NCBI RefSeq assembly: GCF_022682305.1
Contig: NZ_CP093528.1
Location: 1,935,501 to 1,999,500, forward strand
Reading direction: 5' to 3'
Length of the DNA stretch: 64,000 nt
DNA from: Shinella zoogloeoides
GTDB taxonomy: Bacteria > Pseudomonadota > Alphaproteobacteria > Rhizobiales > Rhizobiaceae
Shown: positions 54,275-62,595 of the stretch, in pieces
Position numbering within the stretch: position 1 is the first letter of the stretch
Layout: every line of letters begins with the position of its first letter
Notes under the pieces: model-generated
Seen by the model: the letters and a program-made list of their open reading frames with translations, nothing else
Told to the model about the DNA's origin: nothing
Databases searched by the model: none
Program-made: the position numbers and the translations under genes

Positions 54275-54414
54275 GCCGGATCCTTTTCCCTTGGATTTCG
54301 CGAAGGACTATGCCGCATGCGGGGGATGTGCAAGGCTGAAAATGCTGTCATAATCGTCGCATCGGCTTGACGCCGCGCCCTTGGCGCACGACATGTCGGT
54401 AAGGAGGATGTGGC

Positions 54415-55461
54415 TTGAATTCGTATGCAGGAACCTGGAATGGCGCGAATCCGGTCGCGCAGTCCCAAGCGCCGATGATCGACCCCTTCGGGCGCGCCGT
54501 CACCTATCTGCGCGTCTCCGTCACGGACCGTTGCGATTTCCGCTGTACCTACTGCATGGCGGAGAACATGACCTTCCTGCCGAAGAAGGACCTCCTGACG
54601 CTGGAGGAATTGAGCCGGCTCTGTTCCGCCTTCATCGCCAAGGGCGTGCGCAAGCTGCGCCTCACCGGCGGTGAACCCCTCGTGCGCAAGAACATCATGC
54701 ATCTCGTGCGCGAACTCGGCGCACATGTGCATGAAGGCCGCCTCGACGAACTCACCCTGACGACGAACGGCTCCCAGCTTTCCAAGCACGCGGCGGAACT
54801 GGTCGATTGCGGCGTCCGCCGCATCAACGTCTCCCTCGATACGCTCGACCCGGAAAAATTCAGGACGATCACCCGCTGGGGCGAGCTTTCCAAGGTCATG
54901 GAGGGCATCGACGCCGCACAGGCGGCCGGCCTCAAGATCAAGATCAACGCCGTGGCGCTGAAGGACTTCAATGATCGCGAGATCCCCGAGCTGATGCGCT
55001 GGGCGCATGGCCGCGGCATGGATCTCACCCTCATCGAAACCATGCCGATGGGCGAGATCGAGGAAGACCGCACCGACCGCTATCTTCCGCTCTCGCAAAT
55101 GCGCGCCCGCCTCGCCGAAGAGTTCACGCTCACCGAAAATGCCTACCGCACCGGCGGCCCCGCACGCTACGTGACGGTCGAGGAGACCGGCGGCCGTCTC
55201 GGCCTCATCACGCCGATGACGCACAATTTCTGCGAAAGCTGCAACCGCGTCCGCCTCACCTGCACCGGCACGCTCTATATGTGCCTCGGCCAGAACGACG
55301 CGGCCGACCTGCGCCTGCCGTTGCGCGCCTCCGACGACGACGCCCTGCTCTCGCAGGCGATCGACGAGGCCATCGGCCGCAAGCCGAAGGGTCACGACTT
55401 CATCATAGACCGCCGCAACCGCCCGGCCGTCGCCCGCCACATGAGCGTCACGGGCGGCTGA
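54415..55461 (+). CDS. moaA: GTP 3',8-cyclase MoaA (molybdenum cofactor)
   Basis: A 348-residue radical-SAM enzyme that begins molybdopterin synthesis from GTP. The SAM cluster is C40-x3-C44-x2-C47 (RCDFRCTYC), LTGGEPLV binds SAM, and the second cluster lies in [20 protein letters not shown]. The protein ends in the conserved Gly-Gly. The start is TTG 54415, chosen for the strong AAGGAGGATG just ahead. No molybdenum riboswitch is apparent in the 140-base upstream gap. MobA and MobB follow about 2 kb downstream. Confidence 0.96.
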   Translation: MNSYAGTWNGANPVAQSQAPMIDPFGRAVTYLRVSVTDRCDFRCTYCMAENMTFLPKKDLLTLEELSRLCSAFIAKGVRKLRLTGGEPLVRKNIMHLVRELGAHVHEGRLDELTLTTNGSQLSKHAAELVDCGVRRINVSLDTLDPEKFRTITRWGELSKVMEGIDAAQAAGLKIKINAVALKDFNDREIPELMRWAHGRGMDLTLIETMPMGEIEEDRTDRYLPLSQMRARLAEEFTLTENAYRTGGPARYVTVEETGGRLGLITPMTHNFCESCNRVRLTCTGTLYMCLGQNDAADLRLPLRASDDDALLSQAIDEAIGRKPKGHDFIIDRRNRPAVARHMSVTGG

Positions 55462-55481
55462 CCCGCCGAAGCGAGGTTCCG

Positions 55482-56117
55482 GTGAAAGTCCTGCTGGCCG
55501 CCCTCCTCTGCGCCGCGTTGCCCATGCCCGGCCTTGCCGCCGACCGCCCGGAGGGCATCGCGGCGGCGGAAGCGCTTGCAAAAGCCGCCTTCGGCACGGA
55601 CTGCGACATGAACGGCATGGAGGACGTCCCCATGGCCGGCCCGGACGACGAGAACTACGGGCACTCTGTCTACCGCTTCTCCTACAAGCCGGATTACAAT
55701 CCCGACGGCGACGCGGTCGAGGCCGTCCTATACCAGCTCTTCTGCGGCTCAGGCGCCTACAATATCCGCCATGCCTTCGTGCTGAAGAAGAGCGACGAGG
55801 AATCACTGAAACTCGTCGCCTTCGCCACGCCCGATCTAGACTATGCCTATGCGGACGAGGAGATGAGCAGGCTGAAAGCCGACCCGAAGGTTCGCGGTTT
55901 CCGCGCCACCGGCCTCCTCGTCAACGCAAGCTTCGACGAGAAGACCCGCGCCATCACCAGCCATGCCGCCTGGCGCGGCATCGGCGATGCCTGGGACAGC
56001 GGCGAATGGCTGTTCCGCAACGGCGACTTCATCCTGACCCGTTTCGAGGTCGATCCCACCTACGGCGACCCGGACCCGGCAGCCGAAAGCTATGTCGTCT
56101 ACGAGGCCGGGAAATAG
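55482..56117 (+). CDS. secreted protein, possibly DUF1176 family
   Basis: A 211-residue protein with a signal peptide ending near GLA-A. Cysteine-containing FGTDCDMNGMEDV and FCGSGAYNIRHAF, then a repeated beta-like pattern, close with HAAWRGIGDAWDSGEWLFRNGDFILTRFEVDP. The last segment resembles DUF1176 proteins; this is a weak assignment. The start is GTG 55482, 20 bases after the moaA stop, with GAGG upstream. It is in the path of the Moco genes but nothing ties it to cofactor synthesis. Confidence 0.7.
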   Translation: MKVLLAALLCAALPMPGLAADRPEGIAAAEALAKAAFGTDCDMNGMEDVPMAGPDDENYGHSVYRFSYKPDYNPDGDAVEAVLYQLFCGSGAYNIRHAFVLKKSDEESLKLVAFATPDLDYAYADEEMSRLKADPKVRGFRATGLLVNASFDEKTRAITSHAAWRGIGDAWDSGEWLFRNGDFILTRFEVDPTYGDPDPAAESYVVYEAGK

Positions 56118-56203
56118 CGTAGCGAGCGCGCCTTGTCGGCTACCCGGTGGAAAATGCCGCCCATCGGGCCTATTAGGGGTGGAAAACGCTTGGAATCACC
56201 CGC

Positions 56204-57109
56204 ATGAATACCAACTCGAACGGCCGGGGCGCGCTTTACATGGCGGTCGGCATGGCCGCCTTCACCTGTAACGACGCCCTCGTCAAATCCGTCACCCACG
56301 CCATGAACACGGGCCAGATCCTGTTCCTGCGCGGGCTGATGACGAGCGTGCTCGTGCTTTTCATCGCAAGGTGGATGGGCGCGCTCGGCTCCTGGCGGAT
56401 CGTGCTGGAGCCGGCCGTAGCGCTACGCCTGGTTTCGGAGGTCTTCGCCTCCCTCGCCTATGTCTCCGCCCTCGGCGCCATGCCGCTCGCCAACACCTCG
56501 GCAATTCTCCAGGCCCTACCGCTCGCCGTCACGCTCGGCGCAGCGCTCTTCCTCGGCGAGGAAGTCGGCTGGCGGCGCTGGCTCGCCATCGCGGCCGGTT
56601 TCGCCGGCGTGCTGATCGTCATCCGCCCCGGCCCGGAAGGCTTTTCCATGGCGGCGATCTACGTCATCGCCTCGGTCATCGGCGCGGCGGCGCGCGACCT
56701 TGCAACGCGCAGGATCCGCAGCGACGTTCCCTCGATCTTCGTCAGCGCGGTCACGGCCGTGGTCATCACCCTGGTCGGCGGCGTGCTCGTCGTGCCGATG
56801 GGCGGCTGGCGGCCGGTGCCGCCGGATGTCCTCATGCGGCTGGCGTTGGCAAGCGCCCTGCTGCTCGTCGGCTACCAGACGCTCGTCACCGCCATGCGGA
56901 CCGGCGAAATCTCCTTCATCGCCCCCTTCCGCTATACGAGCCTCATCTGGGCCATCGCCATCGGCTTCCTGTTTTTCGGCGAAGTGCCCGACTTCTGGAT
57001 GACGGTGGGCGTCCTGGTCATCGTCGCCTCCGGTCTCTACACCTTCTACCGCGAGAACCTGCGCCGCACGAAGGCCGTGGCGCAGCGCTCCAAACCCGAA
57101 TCCCCGTGA
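56204..57109 (+). CDS. DMT superfamily (EamA) transporter
   Basis: A 301-residue, ten-helix transporter made of two EamA repeats (about 10-145 and 150-290). Typical EamA features are FLRGLMTSVLVLF, SALGAMPLANTSAILQALPLAVTLGAALFLGEEVGWRRW and, in the second half, FRYTSLIWAIAIGFLFFGEVPDFW. These are metabolite or drug exporters of unpredictable substrate. It sits between moaA and mobA without an obvious link to molybdenum. Confidence 0.9.
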   Translation: MNTNSNGRGALYMAVGMAAFTCNDALVKSVTHAMNTGQILFLRGLMTSVLVLFIARWMGALGSWRIVLEPAVALRLVSEVFASLAYVSALGAMPLANTSAILQALPLAVTLGAALFLGEEVGWRRWLAIAAGFAGVLIVIRPGPEGFSMAAIYVIASVIGAAARDLATRRIRSDVPSIFVSAVTAVVITLVGGVLVVPMGGWRPVPPDVLMRLALASALLLVGYQTLVTAMRTGEISFIAPFRYTSLIWAIAIGFLFFGEVPDFWMTVGVLVIVASGLYTFYRENLRRTKAVAQRSKPESP

Positions 57110-57182
57110 CATTCTCATCCCTTGCCGCGGCCATCCGGAGCGACTAGACCCAAGGGAAGGCAAGCATGTCCGCGGGAGCGAA

Positions 57183-57818
57183 ATGGCATTGAACGAAGCG
57201 ATACCGGGCGTGATCCTGGCCGGCGGCCTGTCCTCCCGCATGGGACAGGACAAGGCGCGCATACGGCTCGGCGGCATGGCGCTGATCGACCGCGCCGCCC
57301 GGCGGCTGCGCCCGCAGGTATCCACGCTCGCCGTCAACGCCAACGGCCCCATCCTGTTCGCACCCGGCGAGGAATTGCCGGTCTTCGCCGATCTCGATGC
57401 GACGCGCTCCGGCCCGCTCGGCGGCGTGCTCGCCGTGCTCGACCATGCGCGCCGCTTCCATCCCGAGACGAGCCATATCGCGACGGTGCCGACCGACAGT
57501 CCCTTCTTCCCGACCGACCTCGTCGCACGGCTGGCCGAGGCCGTCGATACGCCCGGGCGCATCGTCCATGCCCGCTCGGCGGACGGCCCGCATCCCGTCT
57601 TCGCGCTCTGGCCCGTCGCACTGGCGGACGACCTTGCCGCCTGGCTTTCCGGCGGCGGCGCGCTGCGGATGCGCAGCTACATGGAGCGGCACCGGGCGCG
57701 GGCGGTGGACTTCCCGCCCGTCGAGACGACGGAAGGCGATCTCGACCCTTTCTTCAACATCAACACGCCGGAAGACCTCGAAGCGGCGGAAACCTGGCTG
57801 CGGGTACTGGAACGATGA
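57183..57818 (+). CDS. mobA: molybdenum cofactor guanylyltransferase
   Basis: A 211-residue nucleotidyltransferase that adds GMP to molybdopterin. The N-terminal signature is GVILAGGLSSRMGQDKARIRLGG (GTP binding), with VFADLDATRSGPLGG, and PTDSPFFPTDL for the metal site; FFNINTPEDLEAAE ends the fold. ATG 57183. The stop overlaps the mobB start by four bases, so MobA and MobB are translationally coupled. Confidence 0.95.
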   Translation: MALNEAIPGVILAGGLSSRMGQDKARIRLGGMALIDRAARRLRPQVSTLAVNANGPILFAPGEELPVFADLDATRSGPLGGVLAVLDHARRFHPETSHIATVPTDSPFFPTDLVARLAEAVDTPGRIVHARSADGPHPVFALWPVALADDLAAWLSGGGALRMRSYMERHRARAVDFPPVETTEGDLDPFFNINTPEDLEAAETWLRVLER

Positions 57819-58333
57819 CACGACCAAAGATCTTCGGCATTGCGGGCTGGAAGAATTCCGGCAAGACGGGCCTTGCCGTACGCCTCGTCACGGAACTGGT
57901 CGCCCGCGGCTACCGCGTCTCGACCATCAAGCACGCCCACCACGATTTCGACATCGACAAGGTGGGCGCCGACAGCTATCGCCATCGCCAGGCTGGCGCA
58001 CACGAGGTCACCATCGTCTCCGGTACGCGCTACGCGATCATGCATGAGCTGCGTGGTGCGCCGGAACCCTCCTTCGAGGAAATCCTCGCCCGCCTCGCCC
58101 CCTGCGATCTCGTGCTCATCGAAGGTTACAAGCGCGAGCCGATTCCCAAGATCGAGGCGCGCCGGCTGCAATCGGCCAACCGCACGCCGCTCGCCCCCGA
58201 GGACCCGCATATCGCCGCCATCGCCGCCGACCATCCGGTGACCGACACCACGCTCCCCGTCTTCGACCTCGACGACACCGCCGCCATCGCCGACTTCGTG
58301 GTGGCGATCACGGGCCTCCCGAACCTCGCCTGA
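57815..58333 (+). CDS. mobB: molybdopterin-guanine dinucleotide biosynthesis protein MobB
   Basis: A 172-residue P-loop GTPase accessory to MobA. Walker A is GWKNSGKTGLA, followed by STIKHAHHDFDIDKVGADSYRHRQAGA and VLIEGYKREPIPKIEA, both conserved in MobB. It overlaps mobA by the ATGA codons. It is the last gene of the run; a hairpin follows 15 bases after its stop. Confidence 0.94.
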   Translation: MTRPKIFGIAGWKNSGKTGLAVRLVTELVARGYRVSTIKHAHHDFDIDKVGADSYRHRQAGAHEVTIVSGTRYAIMHELRGAPEPSFEEILARLAPCDLVLIEGYKREPIPKIEARRLQSANRTPLAPEDPHIAAIAADHPVTDTTLPVFDLDDTAAIADFVVAITGLPNLA

Positions 58334-58347
58334 GCGTTGATGCGAAA

Positions 58348-58373
58348 AGGCCGCGGGATTTCTCCCGCGGCCT
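58348..58373. terminator. bidirectional terminator between mobB and the OmpA-family gene
   Basis: AGGCCGCGGGA pairs perfectly with TCCCGCGGCCT around TTTC. The T run is better on the minus strand (CCTTTTCG), suiting the OmpA-family gene; on the plus strand it reads CCTGTTTCC. Confidence 0.82.
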
Positions 58374-58397
58374 CCTGTTTCCTTGTAACCCGAAAAA

Positions 58398-60503
58398 TCA
58401 GTTCGCGTTGGCGACCGGACGCACCAGCGTCGTGACGCGGCGGATGGTGACGCGGCGGTTCTGCTGTTCGGCGGCGTCGGTGCGCACCTTCAGGAAGCGC
58501 TCGCCGTAGCCCTGCGTCTGCAGATTTTCCGGCGGAATGCCGTAGACCTCGGTCAGCAGGTTCGCGACCGCTTCGGCGCGAAGGTCGGACAGGATGAGGT
58601 TCGACTTGTCCGAACCGACCGCATCCGTATGGCCCTCGATGAGGAAGGTCTCGCCCGGATCCTTGTCCAGAACCTTCTCCATGGCCTCGGCCACCTTGCG
58701 CAGCGTGCGGGCCTGCGACATCGGCACTTCGGCGCTGCCGGTGGCGAAGGTGATCGTGTCGAGGTCGATACGACGCACCTTGTCGCGCAGGCGGGCGGAA
58801 TGCTTCACCTCGTCGATTGTATAGACGCGCTCGACACGCTCGACCGGCGGCTCCGACAGGAAGTCATAGTAATCCCGGTCCGGCTCGCTCGACGTGTCGA
58901 CGATGTAGTCGCGCAGCGGAATACGAAGGCGCATCGGCGGCAGCTCGTAGCCGACGTCCACGAAGTCCGCACGCGGCGCATCGTCTTCCCGTTCCGGCGC
59001 ATAGGCGATGATATATTCACGGCCATCGCGGCCGACGCGCGAGCGCTGGATGATGTCGCCGTAGCGGTCGTAGATCGTCACGATCTGCACGCCGCCGGGA
59101 CGAACGATCGTCTCGCGGGTGCGACCGCGGGCGAGGTTGTCATAGTAGACCTCTTCCGAGTCGCGACGCAGGCGCGGCCGGTCGTCGCCACGCACGAACA
59201 GCCGGTCGCCGACCGACAGGACCGTGCGGTTGTCGATCTTCTCCACCACGTCCACCCGCGTGATGTTGTTGTTCACCACGTTATTGTTGACGGTGTTGTT
59301 GACGACCGTGTTGTTGATCACGGTGTTGTTGATGATGTTGGTCGTCTGCGGCACCTCGAAGACGGGCGCGGCGTCGAGGCGCTTGCCCTCTTCCTTGATA
59401 GCGGCCTCGATCTTCTGCGGCACGGCCTCGCGGACCTCCTCGGAAATCGCGGCCTGCGCCGAGACATCCGAATCGGGAAGCGGAACCTCTTCCTGCGCCC
59501 GCAACTCCTCGCGCTGCTTGCGGCGCTCCTCGCGGCTCGTCTGGCCGCCGAGATTGTCGGCGTCCTTGTCGCTGTCGAGCACGGCGGCACCGTTCTCGAC
59601 CGGCAGCACGACCGTCTCGTCGGTCTTGCCCGGATCTTCCGCGATTTCCTGCTTCTGCTCTTCCGACAGGGTGTCGACCACCTCCGGCACGACCACCACC
59701 GGAGCCTCGCCGGTCTCGGCGGTGGACGGCTGCTCGGTCGCCGGTTCAGCCGGAACCTCTTCGGTGACGGCCGGCTGCTCGCCCTGCGGCTCCCCGGCAG
59801 GCTGCTCGGCCTGCTGTTCTTCCGCCGGCTGCTGCGGCTGCTCCTCGGTCTGCTGTTGCTGCTCCTCGGCGGCCTTCTGCTGTTCCTCGGCCTGACGCTG
59901 CTGCTCTTCGGCGGCGCGCTGGGCCTCTTCTTCCGCAGCCTTCTGCTGCTCGGCGGCCTGCTGCGCTTCCTCGTCGGCAGCCTTCTGCTGATCGGCGGCG
60001 CGTTGGGCTTCCTCTTCAGCGGCCTTCTGCTGCTCGGCCTGACGCTGCGCCTCTTCGTCGGCGGCACGCTGGGCCTCTTCCTCGGCAGCCTTCTGCTGCT
60101 CGGCCTGGCGTTGCGCTTCCTCTTCGGCCGCGCGCTGAGCCTCTGCTTCCGCGGCCTTCTGCTCTTCGGCCTGGCGCTGGGCTTCTTCCTCGGCGGCGCG
60201 CTGCTGCTCTTCAGCCTGACGCTGCTGTTCCTCGGCCTGACGCTGCTCTTCCTCTTCGGCGGCGCGCTGCTGTTCTTCAGCCTGACGCTGCTGCTCCTCG
60301 GCCTGGCGCTGGGCCTCTTCCTCGGCCGCGCGGCGCTGCTCTTCCTGCTGCTGCTGGAGAAGCTCCTCCTCCGTGGGGCCGGAGCTTTCCTGCGCAACCT
60401 CGAAGGGCTTCATCAGGGCGTCGGCGAGGGTCGGCGTTGCGACCAGCGATACCGACAGCACCGGCAGCGCCACGGTTGCGAAAAGTCTTGAGCGGAAAGT
60501 CAT
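58398..60503 (-). CDS. OmpA-family outer membrane/peptidoglycan-binding protein with long repeat region
   Basis: A 701-residue exported protein. A signal peptide ends near TLA-D. A Gln/Glu/Ala-rich repeat region (about 45-240) and an acidic linker come next. Then comes an Asn-Val repeat (NNTVINNTVVNNTV and beyond), a beta-rich region, and a C-terminal OmpA domain: IDLDTITFATGSAEV, FLIEGHTDAVGS, SDLRAEAVANLL, and GYGERFLKV. The OmpA domain holds the wall-binding Asp and Arg. It should link envelope to peptidoglycan. The repeats may span the periplasm or be intrinsically disordered. Confidence 0.88.
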   Translation of the reverse strand: MTFRSRLFATVALPVLSVSLVATPTLADALMKPFEVAQESSGPTEEELLQQQQEEQRRAAEEEAQRQAEEQQRQAEEQQRAAEEEEQRQAEEQQRQAEEQQRAAEEEAQRQAEEQKAAEAEAQRAAEEEAQRQAEQQKAAEEEAQRAADEEAQRQAEQQKAAEEEAQRAADQQKAADEEAQQAAEQQKAAEEEAQRAAEEQQRQAEEQQKAAEEQQQQTEEQPQQPAEEQQAEQPAGEPQGEQPAVTEEVPAEPATEQPSTAETGEAPVVVVPEVVDTLSEEQKQEIAEDPGKTDETVVLPVENGAAVLDSDKDADNLGGQTSREERRKQREELRAQEEVPLPDSDVSAQAAISEEVREAVPQKIEAAIKEEGKRLDAAPVFEVPQTTNIINNTVINNTVVNNTVNNNVVNNNITRVDVVEKIDNRTVLSVGDRLFVRGDDRPRLRRDSEEVYYDNLARGRTRETIVRPGGVQIVTIYDRYGDIIQRSRVGRDGREYIIAYAPEREDDAPRADFVDVGYELPPMRLRIPLRDYIVDTSSEPDRDYYDFLSEPPVERVERVYTIDEVKHSARLRDKVRRIDLDTITFATGSAEVPMSQARTLRKVAEAMEKVLDKDPGETFLIEGHTDAVGSDKSNLILSDLRAEAVANLLTEVYGIPPENLQTQGYGERFLKVRTDAAEQQNRRVTIRRVTTLVRPVANAN
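59786..60371 (-). repeat. Gln/Glu/Ala-rich coding repeat in the OmpA-family gene
   Basis: Codons for roughly residues 45-240 are dominated by units such as AEEEAQRQAEEQ, AEQQKAAEEEAQRAAD and QRQAEEQQ, imperfectly repeated. Slippage of such repeats can change their length between strains. Predicted as coiled-coil or disordered. Confidence 0.85.
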
Positions 60504-60703
60504 CGTTTTGTCCTCACGGTGTCCCGTCTTGTTGATTTCGAGGGCTGCCTACCGATTTTTCCATCGGCCGGCAAATCGCCCGTCTTCCTGCAAAGCCCTA
60601 GCCATACGCGCCTGAACCTCGGCTGAACGCCCGCCATGGAAGGGCCAGATAGGCCCCGCCGCCGACATGACTAGGGGCGGGCGCGAAACTGTCGGGGAAA
60701 GCG

Positions 60704-60746
60704 GGCGGAAAAACGGCGGAAAAACAGTTGATTTTTGGGCGGAAAC
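60704..60746 (+). promoter_or_regulatory. three helically phased GGCGGAAA direct repeats
   Basis: GGCGGAAA occurs at 60704, 60715 and 60738, i.e. 11 and 23 bases apart, about one and two helical turns. Two copies are followed by AAC directly. This is the pattern of a direct-repeat operator; the binding protein is unknown. It lies about 100 bases upstream of the binding-protein gene. Confidence 0.4.
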
Positions 60747-60764
60747 GGGACGATTATCCAGCCC

Positions 60765-60786
60765 AAGCGGGCAGGCCTGCCCGCTT
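60765..60786. promoter_or_regulatory. 22-bp perfect palindrome upstream of the ABC transporter
   Basis: Eleven-base arms AAGCGGGCAGG and CCTGCCCGCTT meet with no spacer, 58 bases before the start codon. No T run follows, so it is not a standard terminator; it could be an operator or a leader RNA stem. Confidence 0.45.
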
Positions 60787-60844
60787 CCCATCAAGGCCCG
60801 GACAAAAAACAACAACCGGAGAGCCTTCAACTGAGAGGACTAAA

Positions 60845-61627
60845 ATGCGTATTTCCAAACGTCTCACGCTCGCAGCCTCGGCCGCGGCGCTCGCCCTGTT
60901 CGCCGCCTCCGCGGCGATGGCGGACGGCGAGAAGATCGTGATCGGCACCGAAGGCGCCTACCCGCCCTTCAACGTTCTCGAATCGGACGGCACGCTCACC
61001 GGCTTCGACGTCGACATCGCCAAGGCGCTCTGCGAGGAGATGAAGGCCGACTGCACCTTCGTCGCGCAGGACTGGGACGGCATCATTCCCGGCCTGATCG
61101 CCAAGAAGTACGACGCCATCATCGCCTCCATGTCGATCACCGCCGAGCGCAAGGAAAAGGTCGACTTCTCCAAGAAGTACTACAACACGCCGCCGGCCAT
61201 CATCGTGCCGAAGGATTCCGAGATCAAGGAAGCGACGCCCGAAGCGCTTGCCGGCAAGTCGCTCGGCGCACAGGGTTCGACCACCCATTCCAACTATGCC
61301 CAGGCGCATATGAAGGATTCCGAATTGAAGATGTACCCGACCTCCGACGAGTACAAGCTCGACATCGCGAACGGCCGCATCGACGCCGCCATCGACGACG
61401 TGGTGGTCCTGTCGGAATGGCTGAAGACGGACGACGGCGCCTGCTGCAAGCTGCTCGGCACCCTGCCGATCGACCCGGTCATCAACGGCGAAGGCGCCGG
61501 TATCGCGGTGCGCAAGGGTGATCCGCTGGCCGACAAGTTCACCGCGGCGATCGCGGCGATCCGCGCGAGCGGCAAATACCAGGAAATCAACGCCAAGTAC
61601 TTCCCCTTCGACGTCTACGGCGATTGA
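60845..61627 (+). CDS. amino-acid ABC transporter substrate-binding protein
   Basis: A 260-residue periplasmic solute-binding protein of the SBP_bac_3 family. A signal peptide ends near AMA-D. The mature start IVIGTEGAYPPFNVLESDGTLTGFDVDIAKALCEEMKADC, and YDAIIASMSITAERKEKVDFSKKYYNTPPAIIVPKD, are the family signatures and match lysine/arginine/ornithine or octopine/nopaline-type binders. CCKLLG near the C-terminal lobe is a possible disulfide. ATG 60845 has GAGAGGAC upstream. A terminator separates it from the permease genes. Confidence 0.93.
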   Translation: MRISKRLTLAASAAALALFAASAAMADGEKIVIGTEGAYPPFNVLESDGTLTGFDVDIAKALCEEMKADCTFVAQDWDGIIPGLIAKKYDAIIASMSITAERKEKVDFSKKYYNTPPAIIVPKDSEIKEATPEALAGKSLGAQGSTTHSNYAQAHMKDSELKMYPTSDEYKLDIANGRIDAAIDDVVVLSEWLKTDDGACCKLLGTLPIDPVINGEGAGIAVRKGDPLADKFTAAIAAIRASGKYQEINAKYFPFDVYGD

Positions 61628-61684
61628 AATGCGGCGCGCTGGTGTCATGCGGGTTTTTTCTGACCCCATCACCAGAATGCACGG

Positions 61685-61713
61685 GCGGGAGGGCTTGCTC
61701 TCCCGCTTTTTTT
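61685..61713 (+). terminator. intercistronic terminator between binding-protein and permease genes
   Basis: GCGGGAG (61685-61691) pairs with CTCCCGC (61700-61706), loop of eight, followed by seven T. Partial termination here would give far more binding protein than permease, a common arrangement in ABC import operons. Confidence 0.8.
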
Positions 61714-61791
61714 GTCTGAGTAGTTGCGTATAAGAAAAGACAGGCGCACCGAGGCGTCCTGACAATAAGCATATCGGGGGGTATTTCTGGC

Positions 61792-62595
61792 ATGAGCGGG
61801 TTCTTCACCGCCATCGTCGATGCGGTATCCGCATTTTTGGGGGTCGTCGATCCCTTCTGCGGTCCGGTCGGCGTCTTCACTCTATTCGCGAGCGATACGC
61901 TTCTGGCATGCGGCGCCGCAGGTTGGGGCGACGAGATCGCCTTCGGCGTGCTGGTGACGGCAAGCCTCGCCATCGCCACCCTGCCCGTCGGCCTTCTGCT
62001 GGGCTTCTTCATCGCGCTTGCAAAACAGTCCGATGAACCCGCGCTCCGGCGTTCGGCCAACATCTACACCACGATCTTCCGCGGCCTGCCGGAATTCTTG
62101 ACGCTCACCATCGTCTATTATGGCCTGCAGATCCTCGTGCAGAACTTCATGGCCGCGATCGGCTTTGACGGCCAGATCGAGATCAGCGCCTTCTTCGCCG
62201 GCATGGTCGCGCTCGGCGCCGTCTTCTCGGCCTATTGCTCCGAGGTGCTGCAGTCGGCCTTCAAGGCGATTCCGCGCGGCCAGTACGAGGCGGGCTATGC
62301 ACTGGGCCTGCACCACGGCCGCACCATGCAGCTCATCGTGCTGCCGCAGCTCATCCGCGTCGCCCTGCCCGGCCTCGGCAATCTCTGGATGGCGCTGCTG
62401 AAGGACACGGCCCTCGTTTCCGTCATCGGCCTGCCGGATATCCTGCGCCAGACGGGCGTCGCCGCGCGCGTCACCAAGGAAGCCTTCGCCTTCTACGGTC
62501 TCGCCTGCCTCCTCTTCCTCGTCCTCGCCTTCATTTCCTCCATCGTCTTCTCGAACATCGAGAAATGGGCCAAACGCTCGGAGGTCGCGCGATGA
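61792..62595 (+). CDS. amino-acid ABC transporter permease (HisQ-like)
   Basis: A 267-residue inner-membrane permease. IFRGLPEFLTLTIVYYGLQI and the EAA-type loop SAFKAIPRGQYEAGYALGLHHGRTMQLIVLPQ identify the polar amino-acid (HisM/GlnP) family. It starts 164 bases after the binding-protein gene, beyond the terminator. It overlaps the second permease by four bases, so they are coupled and form a heterodimer. Confidence 0.93.
   Translation: MSGFFTAIVDAVSAFLGVVDPFCGPVGVFTLFASDTLLACGAAGWGDEIAFGVLVTASLAIATLPVGLLLGFFIALAKQSDEPALRRSANIYTTIFRGLPEFLTLTIVYYGLQILVQNFMAAIGFDGQIEISAFFAGMVALGAVFSAYCSEVLQSAFKAIPRGQYEAGYALGLHHGRTMQLIVLPQLIRVALPGLGNLWMALLKDTALVSVIGLPDILRQTGVAARVTKEAFAFYGLACLLFLVLAFISSIVFSNIEKWAKRSEVAR

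Larger units (their letters stand above)
60504..60844. other. 341-bp divergent intergenic region between the OmpA-family and ABC transporter genes
   Basis: No gene with a plausible start is seen. The transporter-proximal half holds three phased GGCGGAAA repeats and a 22-bp perfect palindrome (listed separately). The OmpA-proximal half shows nothing I can name. Confidence 0.6.

Noticed and set aside
54275..54414. Molybdenum-cofactor riboswitch before moaA
   Set aside because: The gap is only 140 bases and I find no multi-stem structure of that class.
59786..60371. CRISPR or tandem DNA repeat array
   Set aside because: The repeats are imperfect, codon-phased and lie inside the OmpA-family gene; they are protein repeats.
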